Shown: positions 1 to 8,220, counted from the stretch's first letter. The stretch is 9,738 nucleotides of DNA from an uncultured Corynebacterium sp. (GCA_946223355.1 CAMIPB010000046.1:1-9738); one strand, 5' to 3'. The notes: generated by a model not told the origin, from the sequence alone. Numbers and translations are program-made.

Positions 1-73
1 CTCCACACAATCACCTAACCCATGTCAGGTGTTTCCACGACCACTAGAAATCAAGGCTCCCCTAAAATGAACG

Positions 74-115
74 AAACCCGCGTCCGAGAACTCTAAGTTC
101 TCAAAACACGGGTTT
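74..115 (-). terminator. Composite hairpin terminator downstream of the mycolyltransferase gene
   Basis: Outer arms AAACCCG (74-80) and CGGGTTT (109-115) pair perfectly and enclose a second perfect 7-bp stem, GAGAACT (86-92) with AGTTCTC (96-102), around a 3-base loop. It begins 16 bases beyond the stop codon of the minus-strand mycolyltransferase gene. Short T-rich runs lie on both sides, so it may also stop transcripts entering from the left. That it is a Rho-independent terminator is inferred from structure and position. Confidence 0.7.
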
Positions 116-130
116 ATTTAGCAAAGTTGT

Positions 131-1162
131 CTACCAAGCATTCATTTCATTAAGCACACGGGACTTGGTGCGTGCGAGCTCAGAACCGAACTGGGTCCAG
201 TTGTGGATGCCGGTAGCTGGGTAGCGGGAGGTGAACTTAAGACCTTGGGAACGTGCCTTCGCGTCCCACATGCGAGTGGTAGCCATAGCGATGAACTCCA
301 AGATGGAGCCGGAAACCTTAAGATTGGCAGGATAATTCGCATCTTGCGGACCAGGCATGCCGGACGCAGCGGAGACATAAACGTCAGTGCCATGTAGGCC
401 GCTGATCACGTTGGAAGGGTCATTTTCAAAACGGCGCGGAGAAATCATGGAACCGTACATTGCATTCAGGTTGAACCCGCCGGAATCCAGCAACGCCAAG
501 CGCATCATAGTGTGAGCACCAGGAACGGAGGTGTTCAAGTAGCCAGAGTAAGACAATGCCTGACGGAACTGGCGTGGGTGCTTGCCAGCCAAGGTGATAG
601 CAGCCGTACCGCCCATAGAAAGACCAGCAATGGAGTTGTTGGTTGGGGAAACACCGAAGTTGCGCTGCAAGTAGCCAGGAAGCTCACGAGTAAGGAAGGT
701 CTCCCACTTGTACTTCACAGGGTTGTTGTAATCGTAGGTAGCAGGACCTTCCCAGTCAGCGTAGAAGGAACCAGCACCGCCCACTGGCATAACCAAGGTG
801 ATGTTGTGCTTGGAGTACAGGCGAGCCGCGTTGACATCCTTGACCCATGCGTTAGTACGCTCAGTAGCGCGCAGGCCGTCCAAGAGGTAAAGGCCAGCAT
901 TACCGCCGCGCTTAGCAGGCTGAACAAGGACCGGAATGGACTTGCCCATTGAAGGGGACCAAACATCGCAGCGCTGAACCCAGTACTTAGCCTTATCCCA
1001 CTGGCAACGACCAGTTGCGTCACGGCGAAGCCAGTCACGGTTCGCGGCGTTAGCCTCACCAGTGCCGACCACCATCATGAGGGACAATGCTGCAGCAAGA
1101 ACGGTAACTAGGGTGAGCACACGGCGATTAAAGCCAGCCAAAACACCAGTCTTCGTGGTCAT
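131..1162 (-). CDS. cmt2: Secreted Ag85-type mycolyltransferase (trehalose mycolyltransferase)
   Basis: A 343-residue secreted esterase of the antigen 85/corynomycolyltransferase family, which moves mycolic acids from trehalose monomycolate to another trehalose monomycolate or to arabinogalactan outside the membrane. Visible signs are an N-terminal signal peptide (basic residues, hydrophobic core about 15-32, likely cleavage after the AxA-type ANA at 37-39), the LLDGLRA motif (93-99), nucleophile Ser182 in GLSMGG, a probable catalytic Glu289 in ILEF and His320 in GIHNW; spacing of this triad matches Ag85. Cys53 and Cys65 could form a disulfide. It ends near residue 343 without LGFP repeats, like the shorter corynebacterial enzymes. 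The start ATG is preceded by an AAGAGG ribosome site at 1169-1174. It lies last after glfT2-PAP2-ubiA-aftB, the place held by cmt2 in C. glutamicum; the symbol rests on that synteny, while the family assignment is firm. Confidence 0.93.
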   Translation of the reverse strand: MTTKTGVLAGFNRRVLTLVTVLAAALSLMMVVGTGEANAANRDWLRRDATGRCQWDKAKYWVQRCDVWSPSMGKSIPVLVQPAKRGGNAGLYLLDGLRATERTNAWVKDVNAARLYSKHNITLVMPVGGAGSFYADWEGPATYDYNNPVKYKWETFLTRELPGYLQRNFGVSPTNNSIAGLSMGGTAAITLAGKHPRQFRQALSYSGYLNTSVPGAHTMMRLALLDSGGFNLNAMYGSMISPRRFENDPSNVISGLHGTDVYVSAASGMPGPQDANYPANLKVSGSILEFIAMATTRMWDAKARSQGLKFTSRYPATGIHNWTQFGSELARTKSRVLNEMNAW

Positions 1163-1184
1163 ATTGATCCTCTTGTCTTATCAA

Positions 1185-1190
1185 TTTATA
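1185..1190 (-). promoter_or_regulatory. Possible -10 element of the mycolyltransferase gene
   Basis: The minus strand reads TATAAA here, 22 bases before the mycolyltransferase start codon, and fits the corynebacterial TANANT -10 pattern apart from the last base. No convincing -35 is visible. The 123-base gap after aftB, compared with gaps under 20 bases between the upstream genes, supports separate transcription. This is an inference and the transcription start has not been mapped. Confidence 0.4.
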
Positions 1191-1285
1191 ACAAAACGGC
1201 AACATTAAACGAGAAAAGTGTAACCTATCTGGGAAAGTTTGTCGCCTACGGGTGTAAAGATGGGGACAAAATGCCTAAGCACTGA

Positions 1286-3160
1286 CTATTTTGCTACATA
1301 CTCACGGGGGTCTTTGGATAGCTCAAGCGTCCGGCCATCAGTCAGGGAGAACTCAAGATTACGCAAGAAACGGTCCACGCTCATAGGATCTCGGTAGCTT
1401 GCAAAAAGCTCCTGGAAAGGCTCTTGTTCCAAAGCCTGGCGGGCCAAGCGAGCTTCAGAGGGGTCCATCCACGATGGCAGTTCCTCAATATCAGCGCTGG
1501 TTGTGGCGGCCTGCCAACTGTACGGGAGCATTTTATCGTGGCCAATGCGCGCATCCTCCAGGCGTGGCTGCCGGGCAGAAATCGGGGTGGCAAGACCAAT
1601 TGGATCCAAAATCCGCACATCTAACGGGGCGTTCATTGATGACATGCCCAGATTCATGATGTAGATAGTTGGCGGCGTTTCATCGTTTTCACGCGGCACA
1701 GTCACCCACTTCACTTCCCGTGTTTCCTTGTCTGTGATGTAGCGGTATGCCCACGCGTCGCCTTCTTGAAGCTTGCCGACGGCCCCCTGATAGCCATTCA
1801 GAATGCGCATATCCAGGTAGTCTTCCGCAGTCAGTGGGCCAGTGCCCCGCGGTTGCTTGGTGGAATAAGTCCAGAATTCACGCTCGTCGACGATCCTTAA
1901 TGGTTCACCGGAATCAAACTGTGACCAGTCATTGTTGTTGCCACGATAAACCACGACCATCGCCCACACCACAACGACTGTGATAGCAATGGCGTCAAGC
2001 ATGTGACGCACCGGAATCACGGCGATAGGAAGCAGGAGCGCGAACAGGGGAAGAAGCAGCATCCGGCCGTGCATGAAGTCCCCGCCCACTTTGACTACAT
2101 ATATAAGGTGTAGCAATCCGCAGAGCAAGATAGCGGCCACCGCAGTTGTGCGGCTGCGCACTGGCGCCTCAGTTATTCCCTGCGCACCCGGCGCGAACAC
2201 CCGGTGGATACCGATAATCGCCGCGACAAGAAGTGGAAGCCACAAAGCGTAAGGAACGGCTAGATCCGCGAGGTAGTTGAGGCCACTTTTCCACTCAGAT
2301 CCCGCCGCGGACTTCGCCACTGCCGTGTGTGGAGTGAGTAGTCCGTAGTAACCCATGCGGAAGATTTGATACCCCAATGGCAGTGGTAGCGCGACGGCGA
2401 GGATCTTCGCGGCGTCGGCAAGCCGTGGGTGTGCAAACAACAAGATAAGGCCAATGATTCCGCCGTAGAGTGCGAACTCCGGGCGCACCAGCCAGGACAA
2501 TCCACACCAAAAAGCCAATGCCAACGTGGTTTTATCCGCGCGGGTTTTTATAAACTGCGGAACAAAGACCATCGTCGCATCTGTCTCTGTGTTTGTAACT
2601 GCGCCGTCCTCGCGCTCATGTGATTGAGAGCGCAGTGGCGACTGCGACCGCTGGGCCGGCAGTGGTGGCAGTGGCGGCAGAGCCCAGCGCAGCAAGAGCG
2701 CCCACAATACGGCGAGGTAGAACAGGGAAAGCCCCCATTCCAGGCCGGAAGTGAAGAAATCACGAGCAGGCGGCAAGGCCAAGTAGATGACTAGCCCGAA
2801 GGGCACGGTGGGGATGAGTGAGGTTCGGCGATACAGCGCTGGGGTGGCTAAAGCTGCGATAACTGTGGCAGCCACTGAAAGCACAATCGCTAGCCACATG
2901 GCGATGTACTCCAGCTGCGCGCCGGTGAGCTTCGCGCCTAAATAAATGAGGTACTGCCAGATGGTAGAGGTGTTGGCTTCTACACGTTCGCCAGCGTTGA
3001 ATACCGGGCCGTTGCCAGCTAAGAGATTCCGCACCGTGCGCAGCACAATGAGGCCGTCATCGCTCATCCAACGGCGTGTCCACGCGCCCCAAAACGTCAT
3101 AATGCCGATAACCATTGCACCAGCGAGGGCGAAGTTTTTGTGGTTATCGGCTTTAGACAT
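1286..3160 (-). CDS. aftB: Terminal beta-(1->2) arabinofuranosyltransferase AftB (GT-C family membrane protein)
   Basis: A 624-residue polytopic membrane protein matching AftB (Rv3805c of M. tuberculosis, similar length). The family uses decaprenyl-phospho-arabinose to add the terminal beta-1,2-linked arabinofuranose on arabinan, the residues that carry mycolates. Seen here are a first membrane helix (about 10-28) followed by an extracytoplasmic Asp-Asp pair, Asp34-Asp35 in RWMSDDG, typical of GT-C active sites, an ERVEANTSTIW segment (58-68), many hydrophobic helices up to about residue 405, a GGDFMHGR motif (359-366) and a soluble C-terminal domain (about 406-624) expected outside. A Pro/Ser/Glu-rich hydrophilic loop at 161-210 looks like a lineage insertion. 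The gene starts 17 bases after the ubiA stop with no strong Shine-Dalgarno sequence, so translation may depend on coupling to ubiA. Confidence 0.9.
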   Translation of the reverse strand: MSKADNHKNFALAGAMVIGIMTFWGAWTRRWMSDDGLIVLRTVRNLLAGNGPVFNAGERVEANTSTIWQYLIYLGAKLTGAQLEYIAMWLAIVLSVAATVIAALATPALYRRTSLIPTVPFGLVIYLALPPARDFFTSGLEWGLSLFYLAVLWALLLRWALPPLPPLPAQRSQSPLRSQSHEREDGAVTNTETDATMVFVPQFIKTRADKTTLALAFWCGLSWLVRPEFALYGGIIGLILLFAHPRLADAAKILAVALPLPLGYQIFRMGYYGLLTPHTAVAKSAAGSEWKSGLNYLADLAVPYALWLPLLVAAIIGIHRVFAPGAQGITEAPVRSRTTAVAAILLCGLLHLIYVVKVGGDFMHGRMLLLPLFALLLPIAVIPVRHMLDAIAITVVVVWAMVVVYRGNNNDWSQFDSGEPLRIVDEREFWTYSTKQPRGTGPLTAEDYLDMRILNGYQGAVGKLQEGDAWAYRYITDKETREVKWVTVPRENDETPPTIYIMNLGMSSMNAPLDVRILDPIGLATPISARQPRLEDARIGHDKMLPYSWQAATTSADIEELPSWMDPSEARLARQALEQEPFQELFASYRDPMSVDRFLRNLEFSLTDGRTLELSKDPREYVAK

Positions 3161-3177
3161 AAGTTAGAAGTTTAGCG

Positions 3178-4158
3178 TTAGAGCATCGGAATGATGTAAA
3201 CCGCCATGGCGATACACGCCAACCAGGCAAGTGCAAGCAACTGCAATACGCGGTCTTCCAAGGCCACCTCATCAGGAGCACCGCCGCCACCGCGGTCCAC
3301 GTCAGCGGCATAGCGCAAGATGGCAATAGTAAACGGCACCATGGAGACCTGGTACCACACGCTCGCGGCACCCTCGACAGTGTTGGACAGCTCAAAACCC
3401 CACAATGAGTAGCTCATCACCACAGCCGTCGCAGCCAGGGTCCAGACAAAGCGCAGGTAGGTTGGGGTGTAACCTTCCAAAGACTTGCGGATCTTCGCGC
3501 CTGTGCGCTCCGCGAGAAGAATCTCAGAATAACGCTTACCGGAGGCCATAAACAACGAGCCGAAAGCCGCGACCAGCAGGAACCACTGAGACAAGACGAT
3601 GCCTGCAGCCACACCGCCGGCCATGGTGCGCAGCATAAAGCCGGAAGACACCAAGGCGATATCAATTACTGGCATATGCTTCCAGCCAAAGCAATAGCCC
3701 AGTTGCAGCGCAATATACACCGCCATCACAAGAGCCAGGGACAACCCGTTAGTAGCAAAAAATGACAGGCCAACTGAGCCCGCAACTAACACAACGGCCA
3801 TCACGTACGCCAAAGACTCAGGCAACACGCCAGCAGCAATCGGGCGGAAACGCTTGGTTGGGTGCTGGCGGTCAGCCTCCACATCGCGCGCATCATTGAT
3901 CAAATAAACTGCCGACGCCGCCATGCAAAACGTGACAAATGCCAACGCGACGTCGATAAGCACGCGCTGGTGGAACAGCGCATCCGCACCCGCTGCAACC
4001 GGCGCAGACAACACCAGGACATTTTTAACCCACTGCTTAGGACGCAGCGCCTTGATCATGCCGTCCGCGAGGTTCTTTGGCGGTTTGCGCTTGCGGGTAT
4101 TATCGATGCCTTCGGTATGCGGCTCGGAGTGGAAAACACTCTGGTTGTAATCATTCAT
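3178..4158 (-). CDS. ubiA: Decaprenyl-phosphate phosphoribosyltransferase (UbiA family, DPPR synthase)
   Basis: A 326-residue integral membrane prenyltransferase-fold protein corresponding to Rv3806c. The enzyme joins phosphoribose pyrophosphate to decaprenyl phosphate, giving decaprenylphosphoryl-5-phosphoribose, the first membrane-bound step toward the arabinose donor used by AftB and the other arabinosyltransferases. The key Asp-rich motif NDxxDxxxD is present at 88-96 (Asn88, Asp89, Asp92, Asp96), followed by KRFRP (102-106); a second polar cytoplasmic segment, GKRYSEI, lies at 207-213. About eight or nine hydrophobic helices follow a charged cytoplasmic N-terminus of about 40 residues. 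The start ATG has a good GAAGGA site at plus coordinates 4167-4172. It sits 16 bases after the PAP2 gene and 17 before aftB, so co-transcription is likely. Context separates it from menaquinone or heme UbiA paralogues. Confidence 0.92.
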   Translation of the reverse strand: MNDYNQSVFHSEPHTEGIDNTRKRKPPKNLADGMIKALRPKQWVKNVLVLSAPVAAGADALFHQRVLIDVALAFVTFCMAASAVYLINDARDVEADRQHPTKRFRPIAAGVLPESLAYVMAVVLVAGSVGLSFFATNGLSLALVMAVYIALQLGYCFGWKHMPVIDIALVSSGFMLRTMAGGVAAGIVLSQWFLLVAAFGSLFMASGKRYSEILLAERTGAKIRKSLEGYTPTYLRFVWTLAATAVVMSYSLWGFELSNTVEGAASVWYQVSMVPFTIAILRYAADVDRGGGGAPDEVALEDRVLQLLALAWLACIAMAVYIIPML

Positions 4159-4166
4159 CGAGTTAA

Positions 4167-4172
4167 TCCTTC
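4167..4172 (-). promoter_or_regulatory. Ribosome binding site of ubiA
   Basis: The minus strand reads GAAGGA, 8 bases before the ubiA ATG and inside the 16-base gap after the PAP2 stop codon. It supports the chosen ubiA start and independent initiation within the operon. Confidence 0.65.
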
Positions 4173-4174
4173 AC

Positions 4175-4729
4175 CTAGGCAGTTTTTTGAGCTGCGTCGC
4201 TGTTCATAATGAAATGCGCGGTAGTCGCACCCACGAGGGCGCCAGCAACCGTATCCGTTGGGTAATGCACTCCCAAAACCATACGGGAGGCCATCATCAC
4301 CGGCACCCCGAGCAGCGGAGCCGGGTTTTTGGTAATAAAAGCAGCGGCTGCAAGGAACGCGGTTGTCGACGTCGCGTGCGAAGACGGAAACGACAACTTA
4401 GAAGGCGTACTAACCCCAACCTGGACATACGGGTAGTCCGGGCGCTTGCGGCGAACGATGCGCTTGGTGATAACAGATGCGGCATGCGCGGTGAACGCGG
4501 AAGCTCCGGCGGCGACCCACTGCCGGCGACGCGGCTTATCAGCAAGCGCGAGAACTGCAGAGCTACCCATCCACCCCAGCGCATGCTCACCAAAGTGAGA
4601 AAGACCGCGGGCGGTTTCCAACACTCCCGGCTGGTCAAAGGCCACAGACTGGATAGCCTCCAGAATGCGAGATTCTGTGTAGTTCAGGCGAGCAAGCTGA
4701 CTCGTAGCCTTATCGAGCTTGCTATTCAT
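4175..4729 (-). CDS. PAP2-family membrane phosphatase of the arabinogalactan cluster (Rv3807c-like)
   Basis: A 184-residue PAP2-type phosphatase. In this cluster its Rv3807c relative is proposed to dephosphorylate decaprenylphosphoryl-5-phosphoribose on the way to decaprenyl-phospho-arabinose; that role rests on gene position and published proposals, not on the sequence alone. All three PAP2 motifs are intact: KX6RP at 89-97 (Lys89, Arg96, Pro97), PSSH at 115-118, and SRX5H at 148-155 with His155 followed by YPTD. Hydrophobic helices lie around 54-62, 72-88, 121-133, 136-153 and 160-175. An in-frame GTG start at 4750 would add seven residues, but the GGAGGA at 4736-4741 lies 6 bases before the ATG at 4729, so I take the shorter form. 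It overlaps the end of glfT2 by 8 bases, which suggests translational coupling. Confidence 0.88.
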   Translation of the reverse strand: MNSKLDKATSQLARLNYTESRILEAIQSVAFDQPGVLETARGLSHFGEHALGWMGSSAVLALADKPRRRQWVAAGASAFTAHAASVITKRIVRRKRPDYPYVQVGVSTPSKLSFPSSHATSTTAFLAAAAFITKNPAPLLGVPVMMASRMVLGVHYPTDTVAGALVGATTAHFIMNSDAAQKTA

Positions 4730-6674
4730 AAATCTTCCTCCACTCATCACGCGAGGTCAGCTTAGGCATAGCGCCGCGGTACAGGGCCTGGAGGTCATCG
4801 AAGTTCTCCTCGATTTCCTTAAGCAAAGCGCGGGTTTCTTTGACCAAGTCCTTGGCCAGCTCACGGTCGCGCTTGCGGAAAGCAACGCCAGTGCCGCCAG
4901 CTGTGGTCACGGTGGCCGAGTCCACGCGAGAGAGGGTGTACCAGCGAGCCTCATCCGGGGTGAGGTTAAGCTGCGGAGCCTCGTGGTGCGCAGGATCTTC
5001 CTTGCTGAGCAGGTGCTTGACGGACTTGGCGAGCCAAGGCAGCTTCTTCACCTTGCCCAGGCGGCCGCCGACATTCTTAGTAGGCACACCCGGCGCGCCG
5101 GTAGGAGCCGGGAGCTGGTCAGCAGAGTCAATGATGACGGCGTCGGAGTAACCCTTGCGGATCTCAGCGATACGCGGCAAGGAAGTTTCCAGGATGTCGA
5201 AGAGCTGATCCGGGCCCGCAAGGAAGTCACGCATCGCCTCAATCTGGATAGCCATGGTGGAATATTCCATGCACATGGTGTGCTTCATGGTGGACTTCAG
5301 GATGGAACGGGTAATGCCCTTCGGGGAGCCCTCGTGGTAAATCGCGGCGACGATAAGGCGGTTGCGCAGGTGGAAATACGCCTGCCAGTCAATCGCATCG
5401 TCCTTGTCTGCCCACGCCATGTGCCAGATGGCGGCGCCGGGCCAGGTGACCGTCGGGAAGCCATTTTTGGCTGCGCGCAGGGAGTACTCGGTGTCATCCC
5501 ACTTGATAAACAGCGGTAGTGGCTGTCCGCTGGCCTCAGCGACAACGCGCGGGAACAGACACATCCACCAGCCGTTGTACTCCACGTCTACGCGGCGGTG
5601 CAACGCGCGAGAGTCGTAGTTGTTGGGGTTATTGCGGGACTGCTCATCGCCGATGGCGCGCAATGGGTACTTAGCAAAATCGTGGTCGTAGACCGCGTGC
5701 GGTGCAGGGCCCCACATGAAATCATGCTTGCCTACCATCTCGCCGGTGGTACGCAACTGAGAGCGCTCCTGCAAGTTGAGCATCTGGCCACCGACGATAA
5801 TCGGCTTAGCTGCGTAGCGAGCGACCTGGACCGCGCGGAGGATGGAATCCGGCTCAATAGCGATGTCATCATCCATGTAAAGAATGAAAGGCGAATCAGT
5901 GTTCTCAATAGCCTCCAGCATGATGCGAGAGTAGCCGCCGGAGCCGCCGAGGTTGCCCTGGCGGAACTCGCGGAAGCGCTCACCGAAGTGCGCGGTGGCC
6001 TCGTCGTAGCCAGGCTCGTCAGCTGGGTGCTGATTACCCTGGTCAGGCATGAGGACGTAATCAATGATGCTATCGACGGTCTCGTCTGACGCCAGCGCCT
6101 TCAATGCCGCGACAGCGTCAGCTGGGCGGTTGAACGTTGGGATACCGACGGCGACGCGCTTGTCGAACGGGCCGACCTCGCTGCCATCAGGCATAACCTG
6201 CGCCTTCGGCGCATGTGGGGCGCACCAAGCCGCGTTGGAAATGGTGGTGTCTTCATCCGCGGTGATGTCGAACCACAGCAAGCCGCCGTCCTCAAAGTTC
6301 TTGAGCGACAGTTCAAACTGGTGCGTACCGGAGCTTACTGGGTGGGACTCCACGCCCACACGCGTGCCGTCTGACTTGGAACGGTAGATGGAGACCGCGG
6401 CCTCGCCTTCAACATCCATGTGCAAGATGACGGAATCCAGCTGCGACCAGCGGCGCCAGTACGCTGCCGGGAAAGAGTTGAAATAGGTTTCAAAACTGAC
6501 TTCGGCGCCAGCAGGGATAGTGACCTCGAAGCGGCCCTGCCACTTCACTCGGTGCTTGTTGTGCTCGTTTTCGAGCAGGTAGAGCATGCGGACGTCGCCA
6601 GGCTCGCCCGGCGCGGGGAGCAAAATACGAGCGAGCTGTTCCGGGGTTTCGGCCTGGAAAGTATTCAGGGTCAT
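4722..6674 (-). CDS. glfT2: Bifunctional galactofuranosyltransferase GlfT2 (galactan polymerase)
   Basis: A 650-residue glycosyltransferase matching GlfT2 (Rv3808c, 637 residues). It extends the galactan chain of arabinogalactan from UDP-galactofuranose with alternating beta-1,5 and beta-1,6 links at the inner membrane face. An N-terminal beta-rich domain (about 1-165; YFNSFPAAYWRRW at 64-76) precedes a GT-A domain: VGIPTFNRP (176-184), NLGGSGGYSR (241-250), the metal/UDP-binding Asp triad Asp268-Asp270 in YMDDDI, GGQMLNLQE (295-303), FIKWDDTEY (389-397; Asp394 is the likely catalytic base) and IWHMAW (416-421; His418). An Arg/Lys-rich helical C-terminus follows. The frame is open ten codons further upstream to 6704, but AGAAAGG at 6680-6686 stands 5 bases before the ATG at 6674, and this start gives the expected N-terminus. 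First gene of the wall operon. Confidence 0.95.
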   Translation of the reverse strand: MTLNTFQAETPEQLARILLPAPGEPGDVRMLYLLENEHNKHRVKWQGRFEVTIPAGAEVSFETYFNSFPAAYWRRWSQLDSVILHMDVEGEAAVSIYRSKSDGTRVGVESHPVSSGTHQFELSLKNFEDGGLLWFDITADEDTTISNAAWCAPHAPKAQVMPDGSEVGPFDKRVAVGIPTFNRPADAVAALKALASDETVDSIIDYVLMPDQGNQHPADEPGYDEATAHFGERFREFRQGNLGGSGGYSRIMLEAIENTDSPFILYMDDDIAIEPDSILRAVQVARYAAKPIIVGGQMLNLQERSQLRTTGEMVGKHDFMWGPAPHAVYDHDFAKYPLRAIGDEQSRNNPNNYDSRALHRRVDVEYNGWWMCLFPRVVAEASGQPLPLFIKWDDTEYSLRAAKNGFPTVTWPGAAIWHMAWADKDDAIDWQAYFHLRNRLIVAAIYHEGSPKGITRSILKSTMKHTMCMEYSTMAIQIEAMRDFLAGPDQLFDILETSLPRIAEIRKGYSDAVIIDSADQLPAPTGAPGVPTKNVGGRLGKVKKLPWLAKSVKHLLSKEDPAHHEAPQLNLTPDEARWYTLSRVDSATVTTAGGTGVAFRKRDRELAKDLVKETRALLKEIEENFDDLQALYRGAMPKLTSRDEWRKIYE

Positions 6675-6738
6675 GTCAGCCTTTCTGCTTACATTCATCC
6701 ACAACCACAGTAGTAGTTTTGCCGAAATACGCTCCCCC

Positions 6739-6767
6739 TAGACACGCGGGCACCCATAGGCGATTAT
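6739..6767 (+). promoter_or_regulatory. Possible promoter giving a leaderless mRNA for the DUF5129-like gene
   Basis: TAGACA (6739-6744, five of six matches to TTGACA) is followed after 17 bases by GATTAT (6762-6767, four of six matches to TATAAT). A promoter here would begin transcription at about 6774-6775, exactly at the ATG. No usable Shine-Dalgarno sequence precedes the start: the only purine run, GAAAG, is 1 base away. Leaderless mRNAs are common in actinobacteria. Not mapped. Confidence 0.4.
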
Positions 6768-6774
6768 TGAAAGC

Positions 6775-8163
6775 ATGAATCGTTTGCTTACAGCCTTTGC
6801 CACGTTATTCTTCATCCTGGGAGTATCCGGTCTTGTTACTCCGGGAACCTTTGGCGGGCTGGGGACGCCGGTAGCCGCTGCGCAAGGCACCAAGACCGCG
6901 GCGACGACCGTGGGCGTGTGGTCCGAATCAGGTGAACTTGATATTGACCGCGAGTTTTTGGAAAACGAGACCGAGAAGCTGCCACTGCCTGACGAGGTCA
7001 AGCACGTGGAATATTTGGTGTTCAGCGAAAATGACGAGAAATTCAATGACACCGTAGAAAAGTGGGTGAAGGCTAACCGGCCCGAGCTCGTCGCAGATAG
7101 CAATCAGCGCTGGGCAAACGGTGTACTAATTTCTGCAGTGGGGCTTGACCCGCGTAAAAACGGCATCTACTGTGGCGACGACGTGTGCTCCGCGATGGGG
7201 CTCAATAATGGCCGCCACCGTGACTACGCTCTCGAAGGCGGTAAAAGCTCGTTTAAAGCCAAGCGATTTGGCGCAGGTCTACTTGAGCAGGTCAAAGCCG
7301 CTAACGAAGACCCTAGCGTGCACGCTGCCAAGGACAAACGCGATGAAACCTTCGGCTGGCTATTCGGCGGTATCGGCACTCTGACCGGTATCGGTGCTGC
7401 GATTGGCGCTATTTTTTACGGACGCAACCAACGCGCAAAACGCACCCGCAATAAGTTTGATTACATCTCCAAAAACTACGGCCGTGTGGCAGGCGACCTC
7501 CAGGAAATCGACGTGCGCGCACACAACCTCACCTCTCCCCTCGCCAACGACGAACTGCGTAAACAGTGGACAGAAGTCCGCGACACCTTCCTCGAACTCC
7601 ACGACACCCAGTCCCGCATCCCCGATCTGCTCGGCGCTGACAAGAAGACCCTGCTCAAATACTCTAAGGATGTCGGGAAGATGCACCTTGCCACCGAACG
7701 AATGGAAAAGGCGGAGGAAAACATCAACAAGCTCTTCGATATGGAGCACGGCAGTGTAGACGCGCGGCGTCGAGAGCTATCGGACCTGCGCAGCAACCTC
7801 CGTGAGGCCAAGTTGGAGACCAGCAAATACGACGCGGACGTCGACGAGCTCATCGCACGCGTAGAACAACTCTCCCAGCAGCTTGACTCCCCTGACTTCA
7901 TGAACACCTACGCGGTGCTGCTCGCGGACTCGGCGCAAGTGTTCAAGTACGTCACCGAGGAAAAAGACTACAAAGGCACCGACGGCGAAGTACCAAAACT
8001 CTACGACAAAGACTGGCGCCCTGGCTACGGGTATCACTCATACGTGCCGTTTGTCACTTACTCCGCCTGGCATTCCGACGCCGTCGCCGCCGCGTCTTCT
8101 AGCTCCACCGACACCACCTACTCCTCCGGATTCACCGGAGGTGGCGGGTCCTCCAGCTGGTAA
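6775..8163 (+). CDS. Secreted/membrane-anchored TPM-like (DUF5129-type) protein with coiled coil
   Basis: A 462-residue protein of unproven function. The N-terminus is a signal peptide or signal anchor (hydrophobic 4-20, AAA before residue 37). Residues about 42-185 form an extracytoplasmic alpha/beta domain resembling the TPM/DUF5129 type, with the WANGVLISAVGLDPR stretch (113-127) typical of such domains and a possible disulfide between Cys133 and Cys138 (YCGDDVC). One Gly-rich membrane helix follows (about 194-215), with positive charges just after it, which puts residues 217-462 in the cytoplasm. Residues about 226-372 are highly charged and predicted to be helical coiled coil. The tail is Ser-rich and ends GGGGSSSW, much like the Gly-rich Trp-terminated tails of other TPM-domain proteins. 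It is divergent from glfT2, so an envelope role is plausible but unproven. Family assignment is from memory of similar proteins. Confidence 0.8.
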   Translation: MNRLLTAFATLFFILGVSGLVTPGTFGGLGTPVAAAQGTKTAATTVGVWSESGELDIDREFLENETEKLPLPDEVKHVEYLVFSENDEKFNDTVEKWVKANRPELVADSNQRWANGVLISAVGLDPRKNGIYCGDDVCSAMGLNNGRHRDYALEGGKSSFKAKRFGAGLLEQVKAANEDPSVHAAKDKRDETFGWLFGGIGTLTGIGAAIGAIFYGRNQRAKRTRNKFDYISKNYGRVAGDLQEIDVRAHNLTSPLANDELRKQWTEVRDTFLELHDTQSRIPDLLGADKKTLLKYSKDVGKMHLATERMEKAEENINKLFDMEHGSVDARRRELSDLRSNLREAKLETSKYDADVDELIARVEQLSQQLDSPDFMNTYAVLLADSAQVFKYVTEEKDYKGTDGEVPKLYDKDWRPGYGYHSYVPFVTYSAWHSDAVAAASSSSTDTTYSSGFTGGGGSSSW

Positions 8164-8170
8164 GGCCTCT

Positions 8171-8200
8171 CCTCCCGGAGGCACCTGCCTCCGCGCGAGG
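8171..8200 (+). terminator. GC-rich hairpin just after the DUF5129-like gene
   Basis: CGGAGGC (8176-8182) pairs with GCCTCCG (8187-8193) over a 4-base loop, and CCTC (8171-8174) with GAGG (8197-8200) extends the stem across an internal loop. It starts 8 bases after the TAA. There is no T tract after it, so it may be an RNA-protecting 3' structure or a Rho-associated stop, not a classic terminator. Confidence 0.5.
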
Positions 8201-8220
8201 GGATTTCGACCTTAAACGGC

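Noticed and set aside
12..31. CACCT/AGGTG inverted repeat at the left edge
   Set aside because: Only a 5-bp stem with a 10-base loop; too weak to call.
4187..4765. Plus-strand 192-codon open frame opposite the PAP2 gene
   Set aside because: Arg/Ser-rich shadow of the PAP2 coding sequence, whose three catalytic motifs confirm the opposite strand.
4719..5519. Plus-strand 266-codon open frame opposite glfT2
   Set aside because: It is antisense to well-conserved GlfT2 coding sequence; its composition is that of a complementary-strand shadow in GC-rich DNA, with no known domain.
5598..6089. Plus-strand 163-codon open frame opposite glfT2
   Set aside because: Antisense shadow across the GlfT2 catalytic region that encodes the Asp triad; no independent support.
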